Shown: positions 47,780 through 59,781 of the stretch, in pieces
How the letters are laid out: every line of letters starts with the position of its first letter
How positions within the stretch are numbered: the first letter of the stretch is position 1
From: Ischnura elegans
Taxonomy: Eukaryota; Arthropoda; Insecta; Odonata; Coenagrionidae
Assembly (NCBI RefSeq): GCF_921293095.1
Contig: NC_060247.1
Span: 109,077,111-109,141,110 of the forward strand
Length of the DNA stretch: 64,000 nucleotides
Direction of reading: 5' to 3'
Position numbers and translations under genes: made by a program
Notes under the pieces: generated by a model
What the model saw: the letters and a program-made list of their open reading frames with translations, nothing else
What the model was told of the DNA's origin: nothing
Databases searched by the model: none

Positions 47780-48340
47780 AGCACAGAATTTACTTGATTG
47801 GTGTTCAGACTACGTGTGAAAAATCAGCGGAAGCTGTTTAAAGAATGCAGAAAGATAGGAAATTCTTCATGGATTACCTACATTACAATTCGGTTGAACA
47901 CAGCTTAGTCTCCAGACCTAGTCCCCCATAATTTCACAAACATATAGACAGATAAAAGCACGTACGACGAGCATAATTAGAAAAGGAAAATTAAAATTTT
48001 TGAGTGGGCAAATGACGAACGTGGGTAAATGTGTTTCGATGCAAAACCATGATCAAAGGTGCATGTCCCTGATGTGCTGTAGAATTGTCATACTTGCTTC
48101 AGGAACTTAATTAATGGATAGATTTGGCTTGAGGTAAGGATATAAATCCCAACTACATTTAGTTAGTTTCCAGGAAATCTATACGTTAGCGTGCATGTGG
48201 ATACATTATTTTTCCTCACAAGTCTGCTTAATGTCCTAATGAAAAAATCTGTTAAATCATTGCGTAATATAAGTAGGCAATTCATAAGTCATTTCACTTC
48301 AGTTATCTCGGGTGAAGACATCAAACACCCCCAAATAAAA
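47780..48340. other. Intergenic DNA, nothing recognised
   Basis: No feature. An atcagcggaagctgttt string at about 47824 is the inverse of the start of the 375-bp repeat but the match does not extend. Confidence 0.45.
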
Positions 48341-48344
48341 AACT

Positions 48345-48487
48345 CCTCAAAATACGAGGTGGTCCAGGGAAACGAATTGGCTCACCCACCCTGAATGTGT
48401 AATATTCACACGCCTGCGGTCTAGTCCGGGGAGAGCTCAACCGTCACCTATCCAAACCAATCTTCGGTTTGAATCACTGACAGTAGT
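48345..48487 (+). mobile_element. SINE fragment, 3' half
   Basis: Contains ggagagctcaaccgtcacct and caatcttcggtttgaatcac, the 3' block shared with the 17.0, 38.4 and 47.2-kb SINEs. Confidence 0.6.
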
Positions 48488-48489
48488 GT

Positions 48490-50280
48490 CCAAAACCCCA
48501 AAAGAAGTCTTGTATATCCATGAATACCTAAGTATGTACTTTTGGACTTAGTATTCGGCTCTTTGATTGAAAATGATTATGATCACATGCTCCTCTGTTT
48601 TCACCTAGGTAACATATTGCTTCCTCTCATGGAACAAGATCTCTTACGTCTGGCACAGATCCCGAAAATGTTGGATCTCTGTTTCTGTCACCTACGATAG
48701 GTTACTGTGCACGGATTTATTTCTCAAGGCTGGATGCAATTTTAGCGCAGGCGACAGTGGACGGAAAGGGGTAGTGGAATATGTGGCTTGAAAAACAAGA
48801 TGCTAACTCATCCGGAGCAAATAGCGTTTAGTATGACTACTCTTGCAGCCACTCACTAATACGATCAACAACTCTACTTAGTTGCACATGCCAAGATACT
48901 ATATAATAAACATTCCAGAAGGATAGACTAGCGTTGGGCTTAAAATATATTACGCAAACCATTGCAGTAACATGCGTTGTGTTCAAGGCCATTGCCAGCT
49001 AATGAGGGGTCAAAGTCTCCTAAATTCTTGGGTAGCTTAATCTCCTAAAAAAATCCTCCCCTCTCCTCAAAATGAACCCCTCAAAAATCAATCCCATTAT
49101 CCCCGAATCAACCGCCCATAAAAACTTTTTCTGAGTACATTTTTAAGAACTCAATATTCCCGTCTGTCTGCAATAATTATTCCTTATCTTTAGGCTTATG
49201 AAATTACCCTGAAACATATACCTTGAAAATTTAGGCACAGTTCTTTTTCCATTGAACAGTAATTTGGATGATACTTCGAGCCGTCTAGAGTAATCCATTA
49301 AATGTCTTATTCCACTTGGTTAATGGTGGTCTCTTTTATGTAAATACTTACTATTTCGATAGTTTTCCTTAATACCGGTGGCACATTTGAAACCTAAAAA
49401 TTAGTAAAACTTGATCGGATGGGACACCCAGAATCTTTTCTTGAGATATTCTTCCTCCAAACGTTCTTTTTTCTTCCAAAACAATGGTCCAAAGTATTTG
49501 GCCGTATAACCTCTTCGGTTCTGGAGTGGTAAATACAATACATCAAGGTTTGAATTTTTTGCCGCTTGACTAAGTGAAATTTCATTATATCAACTTGTCC
49601 CGTATTTCTTACAGATGACAGTATCGTATAGAAGTAGATAAATCCCTAATTATGCTAATTAAGTAATTAATCTAATTAACCAGAAAAATTCAAATTCAGA
49701 CCAAAAATAACAACACATCTTCCGGTACTGAGGAGAATAATATATTTTTCAATATATGTAATGGTAAATTATTCATCGGTCAAAAATATTTATATCCAAA
49801 TTTAGTGAGAAATCCTATTTCCAAGGTCCCTTGTGATATTTAATTTCCTGGATTGCATACATGAGCAAACAAATAGGAATTACTGAATGTAGAAATTAAA
49901 TTATCGCTAAATAAATTGGCAAAGAAATTAGTCACTGCGCTGTAATTGGACAGTAACTGTGCAACTTCACCAGTCATGAGCACTTAATGAGCGGTCATCA
50001 ATATTTTTCATTGCAACGGGACTAAGGAGCTAGGGTACTCGGTTAAGTTGCATCATTCTTATTTATGATGGCATTGCTAATTTTGCTATATACGATGGCT
50101 ATTCTTCCAGCGGACAATTTTAAAGTTGTATTAAACATTTTAGAGAAGCATCCGCTAAGAATTCAATAGATTACCAACAAACATCGATTAATTTAGACAA
50201 AAATATTGTAGTGAAGTCTTCAACAGATAAATGACAATCAAATTTTCATATGGCCGCTGATGTAGGAATTTCGCTTGTAA
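48490..50280. other. Intergenic DNA, nothing recognised
   Basis: No exon, RNA or repeat recognised. Confidence 0.45.
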
Positions 50281-50281
50281 T

Positions 50282-50779
50282 TTGTGTATGGGTGTATGGC
50301 TAGGAAAACAAAAATTTGCAGAGGTAAATGAGTTTTGTTATCTAGGAAGCCGAATAAATAACGATGGACGAAGCAAGAAAGAAATAGTCAGTAGAATAGC
50401 ACAGGCGAAGAATTTTTACAAAAATAATAATCTTCTTACAGCTGAGAACACAAGCATAGAAGTAAGGGTAAAATGTATTAGATGCTGCAAATGGAGCATT
50501 TTTCTCTATAGGAAAGAAGCGTGGGCGTTGACAGCAGCAGAGAAGTAAAGAGTGGAAGCATTTGAAATGTGGTGCTCCCGGAGAATGATGAAGATGCAAT
50601 GGATCGACCGAGTAAATAATGAGGAAGAGCCAAGAAGAGTGGGAGAAAAGAGAAGTCTTCTAAAAACCTTAAGGGGAAGACGGGACTGCTTAGTTGGCCA
50701 CATTATGAGGCATGGAGGCCCGATGAAGACAATCTTAGAAGGACAGGTGGAAGGGAAGAAAGGTAAGGGACGGTAATGG
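50282..50779 (+). mobile_element. RTE-like LINE fragment, best-preserved copy
   Basis: Two plus-strand frames joined across a stop read VNEFCYLGSRINNDGRSKKE, IVSRIAQAKNFY, LLTAENTSIEVRVKCIRCCKW, LYRKEAWALTAAE, then AFEMWCSRRMMKMQWIDRVN and CLVGHIMRHGGPMKTILEGQ. This is the post-catalytic thumb and C-terminal part of an RTE-type endonuclease/RT. 5'-truncated and lacking the catalytic core. Its 3' end runs directly into the inverted-repeat element starting at 50793, so the usual 3' tail has been displaced. Confidence 0.82.
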
Positions 50780-50792
50780 GCTTTCTCCTCTT

Positions 50793-51052
50793 CCGAATAT
50801 ATCAATGCCGTCGCCAAAAAAAATTTTCCGGGGATTTTATACTGATGGGTACGTCTCAGGGGGGTTCATTTTGGAGGAACATTTTTCAGAATAAAAATAT
50901 GGAGGACATCCCTAAGCATTCCTAAACTCAGTGAGGTAGCCAGGAACTCGGGGGGGAGTCCAAAATCAGGGGAATATGAACCCCCCTGAGACGTACCCAT
51001 CAGTATAAAATCCCCGGAAATTTTTTTTTGGCGACGGCATTGATATATTCGG
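50793..51052. mobile_element. 260-bp inverted-repeat element with 77-bp arms
   Basis: Arms 50793-50869 and 50976-51052 are inverted copies differing at one position in 77 (an A/T run boundary). The spacer contains CAGTGAGGTAGCCAGGAACT at 50929, a hAT-type terminus like that of the MITE at 53624. The right half therefore looks like the first 124 bp of a CAGTG..GTAGCCAGG element, and the left arm an inverted internal piece of the same element. No flanking duplication is obvious. Confidence 0.75.
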
Positions 51053-51239
51053 ATATTATGTGTTTTTGGTTTTTAATTTCAATTAAAATTATACACAATT
51101 AAAAAAAATAAATGGTTTTTTTGCTCTCCTGAAAAGTTGCTATTTTTGAGATACGTGTTGTTAGAACTTAGCCATCGATATTTAAATCTGGGTACCACCT
51201 CTGTTTTCACCTTCGCAACGCGCTGTAATTTCCTTAAGC

Positions 51240-51620
51240 ATTGTCACAATCGTGGGAAAAGTGATTCAAGTGATTGGTCGCGCGATGTGGCAACGGCGCC
51301 TTCGGGAGCAGACGCGTGAGAATGGGTGAGAGCTATCCGCAAACGCAACCTGAGCGCCCCTCGGCATCAGACCCTACGAAAGCAGCGCGCGGCGAGTTTG
51401 GGCGGACAGCACGAGTTCGGGAGGCGCGTTCTAAGTTTAGTCCGACCGTGCAACTTCCTTTCTCAGAAGCTGCGTAACACTAGTCCATCCCCGCTCGCCT
51501 GAAAATAACGCGAGGTTCTCGCTTTTTTTATACTTTGTTCCACCCGCGGCGCACTATTGCCCGCGCGAGAGAATAATAGAATAGATATCACATGCTGTCG
51601 TCTGATAGCACGCCCCCTCC
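51240..51620 (+). promoter_or_regulatory. CpG-rich island, possible promoter
   Basis: Dense CpG (cgcgcgatg, ggcgcc, acgcgt, cagcgcgcggcgag, cccgcgcgagag) in AT-rich surroundings, with a donor-like ATGG|GTGAGAG at about 51318-51328. No downstream exon is recognised. Confidence 0.3.
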
Positions 51621-51875
51621 ATGATGGGACGGAATGGGCTCTCAATTTCGGCCATTTAGCCAGGGTGCCAATGGGTTTATGGGGCACAAAGCGCCAATGA
51701 AAATTTTGGGGGGTATCGTAATGCAATGATTTTTTGCTATGATTGTCGTAATGCAATTTGGGGGTTGACATTCCATGCTCTCGACAACATAATTTTTGTA
51801 ATCTTGAATTCTTTAATTTCTAATGAACAAATGGTTCTAAGTAGCTGTGAGAGAAAGAAATACATCAATGTTGCT

Positions 51876-52127
51876 CATGGGCGTATCCAGCGAGGGGCAG
51901 CTGCCCCCCCCCCCCCCCAGAAGCAAAAATTGAAAAAGTCTTTAAGAAAAATCAGTACTGAATTGAAACGAAAGCATTAAACAAATATTCATTAAACCCA
52001 CGAAAAATTATATGCATTAGTATAGGATATGTAACTAAGATAAAACTATTTTTCAAGGAAATAATATCATAAACTAATGTCACAACTTGGCTTGCCCCCC
52101 CTAGTTATGATCCTGGGTAAGCCCTTG
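51876..52127. mobile_element. hAT-type MITE with perfect 8-bp TSD
   Basis: A 252-bp element. Left terminus CATGGGCGTATCCAG, inverse right terminus CAAGGGCTTACCCAGG. It includes a C homopolymer (about 51903-51919) at the left and a shorter C run at the right. Identical 8-bp flanks atgttgct lie at 51868-51875 and 52128-52135. Confidence 0.85.
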
Positions 52128-52764
52128 ATGTTGCTGGTGGACATGTTTCACTCATGGCTGTAAAAAAGATAATTAATAGTTATTAAGTAGTTACGACATT
52201 GAAAATATAGGTTAAAATGAACGAACAGTGGCACCCGCTGCAATAAGTCGCCCAGAAAAAAATGCAAAAAAATATGTACTTAATATGGGTTTTGGGATAG
52301 AGGTGATTCATCAATTTTCGGGAGATTTAATCGTCAGGTTTGGAGGAGCAGTGAGCTATTGATCCGATGGGGTCATCCCTGATTTAATCAGAGGTATTAT
52401 TTTATGTGACATCAAATCTGAGTTTTATCAACATGGCAATCCATTACACATTTTTAACGACTTGGTGACCAATATTTTGTATCATTTTTCAAATATCATA
52501 TCACGATGCTAAGAAAACATCATAGCAAGAGAAGAACCCGCTATCATACCTTAGGGATCGAAGAAAATATGTGGGTCTTGGAAAATAATGTCAACGTACA
52601 TCACCCGAAATCTTCTTTAACTGCTCAGTATGCAGCATCCGAGAGGGGAAAACGGGGGACAAAAACTATGAGGACCCATCCCTCAGGGGCCTATGTTCGA
52701 TTGAAAGTGCGACAGTTTTGGATGAATGGAGGGCTTGTATACAATTACTACCGGGAAAGATACG

Positions 52765-52817
52765 GGTCTTTCGGGCTTGACTCTGCGTTAGTCCATTTCT
52801 GTCAAGCCCGGAAGACC
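52765..52817 (+). other. Short perfect hairpin
   Basis: 17-nt arms 52765-52781 and 52801-52817 pair fully as RNA (16 Watson-Crick plus one G-U) around a 19-nt loop. It lies within a degenerate 114-codon frame and upstream of a LINE 3' fragment. Function unknown. Confidence 0.6.
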
Positions 52818-52859
52818 AGTATCTGTAACTATAGAAGATTGGTGAAATGAACAGAGAGG

Positions 52860-53185
52860 GGGGGAAACGACGAAGTGCTGGACATGGTGGGTGAGGAGAG
52901 GAAACTTTTAAATGAGATGCGGAGGAGACAGAAGGTTTGGATGGAGCGAGTAGTTAGCGGGGAGGGGATGTTGAAAACGGTGTTAGAGGGTAGAATGTTT
53001 GGTAAACGAGGGAGGGGAAGGAAGAGAGTAGGATTTTTAGATAAAAAGGGAGTAGGCCTTACAGTGAATTGAAGAAGGCAGTGCTGGAAGGAAAAGGTGG
53101 CTCCCAGATTACTTCTTCAGGACTCCATGGAAATCTACCGTAATCGGTAGAATACAATAATAATAGTAATAATAATAATAACAAC
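52860..53185 (+). mobile_element. RTE-like LINE 3' fragment with AAT tail
   Basis: The frame at 52875-53072 reads MRRRQKVWMERVVSGEG, LKTVLEGRMFGKRGRGRKRV, the C-terminal basic block of this LINE class. It ends at about 53110 and is followed by a tract rich in AATAAT units (53150-53180), the expected microsatellite tail. It is a different subfamily from the copies with ATG tails. Confidence 0.7.
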
Positions 53186-53189
53186 CACC

Positions 53190-53615
53190 CGCGGATGCCC
53201 ATTAACGGAATATTACCAATGATTTTCTCGAGACTCATCCCGACTCTCAGCAATGTGATTTTTGTAATATTATTATTTTTACATTTGTAATATATCTTAC
53301 AATTTTACCTAGTAATTCTCATATTAATGGATACATTTATATAAAGAGACCACTTCATTACACATCACAGGTTTTCCCACGTATTTTACCCAACGACGAA
53401 TCTCTTTGAAGTCCAATCCACATACTCGGCCCCTAATCCACACCGCCCGCCCAACCGGAGGACCTTCAAGACACTCCAACACATCCCAACATTCCCCATG
53501 GGAACTTAAAAAATAACTTCGATAATTCGAATTTCATATTTTTATAATTACTTTAGGTACGAATTATTACTCCGTATGCAATGTGATCGAAGCACACAAA
53601 CAACTAAGCTCGCAG
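53190..53615. other. Intergenic DNA, nothing recognised
   Basis: No feature supported. Confidence 0.5.
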
Positions 53616-53623
53616 TCAAGCGC

Positions 53624-53876
53624 CAGTGGCGTAGCCAGGAATTTCGGTCGGGGGGGTCCAATTTTTTAGGAAATTAAAAAAAAAAAGGTTCTAAGTAATG
53701 GGTTTTAAACTAATTTTAACACTTTTCATAATCGAAAAAACTTCATTTGTTAAAGAAATGTCCTATAAATTCATGATTTTTCAATATGTTGTTTTATTTT
53801 TTGAAGGAAAATAATTGTGTTTTTATATTTCGGGGGGGTCCGGACCCCCTGCCCCCCCCCCTGGCTACGCCACTTG
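53624..53876. mobile_element. hAT-type MITE (CAGTGGCGTAGCCAGG family)
   Basis: A 253-bp element. Left terminus CAGTGGCGTAGCCAGG and inverse right terminus CAAGTGGCGTAGCCAGG, each followed by a G-run and ggtcc. The flanks tcaagcgc (53616-53623) and tcaagtgc (53877-53884) match at 7 of 8. The interior is A/T-rich with no coding. Confidence 0.8.
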
Positions 53877-53889
53877 TCAAGTGCATGGA

Positions 53890-54780
53890 TGAGAATGAGT
53901 GGAATTTGCTGCGGAAAAAAATCATTTAACTTTACGATGTCTCAAATCAGGTCGCCAACTTAGCCAAATCCTCTCTCAGTAATCCTCTATGGAAAACTGG
54001 GACCCGGTCGAGGTATTTTTTTCGCCGAAAATGTCATTCTCGGTGTTAATTTTGTAGTAATAATTGCTATCTGTTTAAGTACTGCTTCCAGTTTGTTTCC
54101 ACCCCGTGGATGGGAATGAATATTTTTGTGAAATATGTTTTTACTTACCAATAGATGCATGGTTACTGAGCGCACCTGCTGACGTGGAGAAAAATACTTA
54201 TTGTTTACCTCTGACGATCTCTTGAGTCGTAAGGTATGGTCCAAACGTGAGAAATTTTAGCATCTTTTACAATTTATGCCTGATGATCGCGTGCGAGTCG
54301 AAGACTTCGAAAAGTGGCGAGGTGAGGGAATCGTCATCCCCCTCCACTATGCATTGTATATACATATGTTTGTGGGTAACTTCGATATTTTACTCTCTGA
54401 ATTCCTGATCCTCGCTGTTTCTTTGAAACAGAAGAAACCGTATTGATGGTGCATCCACAGAGATTTCAGGGAGAAGCGTTTTTCCGAACACGTGACTCAA
54501 CCCACAATGCTACATAAAAAACGGCAAGGCGCTTTATTTTTAGCGGCAGGATAAGTTCGGAACCTCTCTAGCCCACGACAAAGCATGGTGGTGCTCAACG
54601 AACGGAGAATAATGCGAATTGTATCACCCTGAAATTCAACGGAGGAATTATGCGCGTAAGAGGCAATCGAGAAATCAAAGTCGGCTTTCTACAAGAGGCT
54701 TAGCCCATGTGAGAATTTGACTAATAATCTTGGCTGAAGATCTTTTCCCTTCCATAATCCTTGTTGCGGTGTATATGCCA
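53890..54780. other. Intergenic DNA, nothing recognised
   Basis: No feature supported. Confidence 0.45.
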
Positions 54781-54784
54781 ATAT

Positions 54785-54937
54785 TGAAATAAGTACTTGC
54801 AACTTTCCACGATTATAAAATATTTATGACGACCTAGGTTTCAATGTTACCACATCATCATCAAGGTGACGTAGTAAATTTTAAACCGAGGTAGTAATGA
54901 ATTTTATAATCGAGGAAATTTGCAAGAGTTTATTTCA
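54785..54937 (-). mobile_element. Third fold-back element with a GAAAC-containing loop
   Basis: 37-nt arms 54785-54821 and 54901-54937 pair at about 32 of 37 positions. The minus-strand loop reads TTGATGA, then an ATGT/ACAT hairpin with a GGTA loop, then GAAAC, CTAG, GTC (about 54831-54875). This has the same order of elements as the loop at 18297-18334 and again resembles a minimal hammerhead core of the Penelope-like-element type, though with T in place of the first conserved C. Confidence 0.5.
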
Positions 54938-55209
54938 GTAGGATTAAATTCCACTCCATCACGCTTGAATCTTAGGATTTTATTAGATATGTCAATAAAT
55001 TGGCCGGCTATGACGACGTTGAAAAAATTTCGGGGGGGCGGGGGGGGAGTGGGGGTGGTCGTTTCAATTGGAGAGCGGGCTCATTTTGCAGGGATGTTCA
55101 TTTGAAGAAGGTACACCAGTATACGTTAGACCACCAATTTTCAACCGTAAGGCACCATCCTTTTATGAAAAGAGTGATTATTAGGATACAAAAATCATTA
55201 TTAGGCAAT

Positions 55210-55385
55210 CAGTGACGGATTCAGAGATGAGCTAGGGGGGTATACAGCCCCCCTTGGGTATCTAATTTCCACTAGATAAAATGTTAATTTTGTTCGGACC
55301 CCCACTAATGCTGGGAGGTAATCCCGCAGGCCCCTCAACCCTAGCCTCCTCACCCCCTCTCCCCCTTGTCCCTGTCCTGGCATGA
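55210..55385. mobile_element. hAT-type MITE, right end lost
   Basis: Left terminus CAGTGACGGATTCAGAGATG and interior (ccactagataaaatgttaat, then ttcggacccccactaatgct) match the MITE at 17326. The right terminus has diverged and no target duplication can be paired. Confidence 0.65.
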
Positions 55386-55389
55386 TCCA

Positions 55390-57770
55390 TTATATTCAAT
55401 GCTCAACAAGTTGAGATCATTTCAGATTTAATGTCAGATATGGTAATGTAGAAAGATAAAATGGATTCCAAAATATTCAGGAGGAGGGTTTAAATACCTA
55501 GATCTCACTATACTCTGTTCATTTTATCTCTGCGGGTGAGCTGGTGTGACCAAAGCAAGTAGAGATGAGGGGAGGGAAAGTTTCTCGACATGTGACTTTG
55601 CCTTTGCCAATCAGCAAACAATAGGCATGGTCTCAAGTCAGTCACTCTCAGACCTCTGCCGAGTAAACATCGTGAATCTGCTCGTGGAGGAGTGTTGCCA
55701 AACCTCACGCGTTCTCCTTGTTTGTGAATAAGTATGCTGTCCACCAGCGGTGCCTCATTCAGCGCAGTAGCTGACAAAGTCATGGTCTTCGGTGAAAGGA
55801 TCATCCCCAATGCCTTCCAAATGAGTAGGTATATTGTCTCGGCATTGGGGCCAAATTACCTGTGGCCACCTATGACTCACACGTTTTCAGTGACAAAGTT
55901 GGGTGGCTATATACATTTGGCAACGTTATGTTCGCTCCTCCTCTCTCTCTCAGTACTACTCCTCCCTTATCAGCGAAGCCATCCGAGAGTGTCCGGGCTC
56001 TTACAACAGTTCACCCACAGACATAAAGTGAATAGACTATAATCACCTTAGCCTTGGTATGAATACCCTGTTGTCACATTCTAAATAATATTATTTTGTA
56101 GGCTGCAAAGGCCAATTGAGATGCCTACTCAAGAAGAATTCTCTTCCATTCCATCCTTTCCCATCCTATGTACTTACATGCCCCCCCTCTCCCTGGGTTA
56201 CCCAGCAATAACTTTATGAATTTTAGACTGAGGACTAATCCATGAAGCGAGAGCTTGGAATCACTATCAGTTGAGAGGTTTAATTAGAGGATGGAATGAA
56301 AACCACATTAATTGGTATAATAAAAAAACTCCCCAAGACCGAGAATCAAACCATGGACTATTATGCACCATCTACAATTCACAATTATGTTACCGACGAG
56401 TAGCTTTCGTTGTGGCTTCTTTGATGCCCTCTCTAATTTACCAATCTTGATTGATCGCACATATGAAGAACATTTCTCAACTTGGGACTAGAATAAATTA
56501 ACTTGGATAGCATAGCCGTCTGCACTATAGCCCTCAAAGATAAATGTTTGTGAATAATTTTTTGAAGTTATCCCTCGGTACAGCATCATGGAAGGCTATT
56601 TAGGTTTCCCACCAGGTCAATGATGACATAGCTGCCAACGCTTCAAAAACCAAGTCGGTTTCCATCCTTGGAGCTAATTACCCCTGACCATCAGCATGGA
56701 AACCAACATTTTTCGAAACATCTGCATCCATAGCATCACTCACATACCGGAAAACCCAAGCAGTCTTTCCTGATACAAACTTGTGGTTCAATTCCTGGTT
56801 CAGGTGGTTTTGTCTCATAGAAATTGTGTATTGTCTTAACCCTTCTGAGCCGGACGTCGGATGGAGCCGATAGGAATTTTCAAACCCATAACACCTCACA
56901 TCGGGCATAGCTGTCGTGGATATTTCAATGCAAACGAGCGGGCCTCGGCTCTGGCCGATGCAAGGGAAGGGAAGTTACCACTGAGGTAGCAATTGCCTGA
57001 TGCATTCAGGATCCAGCTCTGTGAGCCATTAGGGCCACTACCCATGCAATAAAGCGCAACCCTCTCACTCATTTATGATCACCCTCTCCACGGGAATCAG
57101 TTGCAAAGTGGTTTCATTGTCAATAGTTATTTCAATGATATATTTTGCTGTATACTACAATTTTTTTATACTTTGAAATGAATTCTTCATTTTTTTGTTT
57201 GCGTAAGCAATTTTTCAATGAAATTTTAGCATTAAAAATAACGGACTTAAAACCTTACTATCTTTTATTTACTAACTCCGTTGTTATTAGCACTAGAAAT
57301 CTGTTTAAAATTCCACAATGCTTAAAAAAAATGTTAGTAATTCTTTTAGAAGAGTAAATTACTGAAAATCGAATACATTGTTTGGTTGAAAAAAACACTG
57401 GCAACGCAATAAGTTGACCGTGGATTGGTGCTATGATAGGGTTAGAGGCTGCAGTCAAGTTGCCGGGATAATGGACATGCACCCTGTTGAGCTGGGTCCC
57501 AAATCTGATGGACGTTAATACCAGGGTAACTCTAACCCAAAAAAGAGCTCCGTACAGAGAGGTTTAAAATATTCTCATGCTACTCGTAGCACAAAAAACG
57601 TTTTCCAACTGTAGGTGCTAGCAGGAAAAGGTTAAATTATTGAGAACTGCATCACCTGAACTGAAAGGTTACCTTGTCAGGTAAAATCACAAAATCTCTT
57701 TCTCCTCTTTAAGAGGTGCACATGCACAAAATTAATCTAATTGAAATGTTTTGGAAATTGATTGTACTCA
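55390..57770. other. Intergenic DNA, nothing firm
   Basis: A ggttcaattcc B-box-like string at about 56787 has no matching A box. Frames of 100-102 codons at 55.5-56.0 kb show no known domain. Confidence 0.4.
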
Positions 57771-57772
57771 CG

Positions 57773-57895
57773 CAGGGGTGTAACAACCCCCAAAATCAAA
57801 GGTGGGCTAGAGCTTGAAGGAGGGGGATGCAATGCCCTCCCTCTCGCTACCTCCCTCCCAATTGTCGTTCCCCTTAATTATATAAATAGGAAAAT
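57773..57895. mobile_element. Probable truncated hAT MITE
   Basis: Begins CAGGGGTGTAACAACCCCC, a typical hAT terminus followed by G/C-run sequence, but no partner terminus or 8-bp repeat was found downstream. The extent is a guess. Confidence 0.35.
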
Positions 57896-57899
57896 GAAA

Positions 57900-59780
57900 T
57901 TTTCCCTGATCTCTATTCTACAGGATGGGGTAAGTGGTTTTCATGTTCTCCACTTAAAATTTTGTTAAATATTAAAATCAGAGTAAAGTTGCTTGGAATG
58001 AAGATGCAAATAATTTTGTAAATCAGGCTGTGTCGATTAAAAAGTAAGTCATAACCTAAACTTCTGATTTCTGGGGTTGGGGACCATCCCTTCCCTCAAT
58101 TGTGATTAATGGAGCCCCATGCCCTCCCACCTCAGTTTTTGCTAACCCTGAACCACCACTTTAAGATCAGAGGGATAGACATGGGTCATTTTGAAGCATT
58201 AGTTTTCTAGCTTCATACAAATTTCTATCATTATGAATCTTTTTTTTCGGCCTGTCTCAGTACTTCAAATTGATTCATGACATACTACACTGAAAATAAC
58301 TCAACATCTATCATACTCCTCAAACAAATACAATTTTTAGTTGGACTCCAAGAAATATGAAAATATTGATGCTTCATGAAACCTTAAATAGCTGGCTCCT
58401 CTTTTGAATAATAACATTCAAATGAAATGAAAAGACTTCCAATATTGATCAAAATGTTTTCTGAAGTGTTCTTATTTCTGTATATAAAGATTAAGGATTA
58501 GAAGGCGATGATAATGGAAAACGTGACCTGAATGAGGAGGGAGGTTATGGGTCGAACTGACCTTAAGCCATTAATTAAGGCATATTTGTAGTGTAGCAGA
58601 GCGATAAAAGAGTTCAAATGGCTCCCTTCCAAAATGTTTGGGAGATACCTACATTCTTAGGTGTGGCTATCTCCTCCAAATGGACCCCCTCCCTCTGACA
58701 TGCTTTCTGTCTTCAAGTACACCCTTCCCACAAAAAATATTTCAAGCTATGACCTTGCTTCAGGCATAACATCCATTTGAAAAGTTCCTTTATACAAATG
58801 CTAAATTTTCAAACTACGTTAGTAAAGTATGAGTAAAAGTACTAAAAATCAGGGAAATTCAGTATAGGATAAAAAGCGGATTTTTAACATGATGTACAGA
58901 TTATTATGATCTACTCCATCTTTCTACTGTTAATACAATTCTTAAGAACTTCATGAAAACATGAGACCCACCATATTCCTCTCATGAAGCTATTTTTTTT
59001 AAATAATGAAGGATTTTAGGCTGAGATCATGAAGAAGCTGTGTATATGTTGGAAAGGAGGACCATCAGTCTAGTCTTACTGAGAATGATGCAGCAGCAAG
59101 CTGGATGCTCACAGAGCTCACCATAAATGTTTCAAATATAGATCTAGTAAATTTTGCATTTAAATAATCACTCAAAAATTCCTCTCTCACCACCTTACCC
59201 TCCCTTTCTTTGACTCCTCTCTTCCCATCCCCCTTCCACAACCCAGAAACGCTTGACTGAGTCGCATTGTGCGAGTGGCTCTCCGAAGTGTGATGTTACC
59301 CATGAGGCAGCTCACCTAAAAGAGTCATTAATGCCATCACTACACTCCACACTAGTCAACGGCACCAAAGGATTAGCATGCCTTGAAGGATGGCATGGGG
59401 GCCCCTTTATTACAGGCACAGCATGAAATGCAAAAATGTCTGGTCAGCAATGGGGGCTTTTGTGCCTAACCCCATGCTTCTGCGACCCGAACCAGTACCT
59501 TAGCCATATACCACTGCTTTAGCTATCCCTATAACTTTCATGGGAGAGGGGGGCAATTGCCTCCCCAGCATCTGCCATTGTTGGATTGCATTGGTTCAAT
59601 CATTCTTTAGTAAAGGCTTTCTAAGCCCTTTCAGAGAAGTTTCCTTCCAGACCAACTCTTAATCAAACCCTTCCTTTGCTCAGATGTAGGTATTGCTACC
59701 ATCTTCTGTCTTTGAAAGTAATCTGATGCAACCTGTATAAGCCCGTCATTGATGTTCAGCTCTGGGGACACAAATACACA
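57900..59780. other. Intergenic DNA, nothing firm
   Basis: Some C/T-rich repeat-like patches near 58100 and 59200-59560, but none assignable. Confidence 0.4.
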
Positions 59781-59781
59781 T

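Noticed and set aside
53150-53185. Independent AAT microsatellite
   Set aside because: It directly follows a LINE 3' end and is better explained as its tail.
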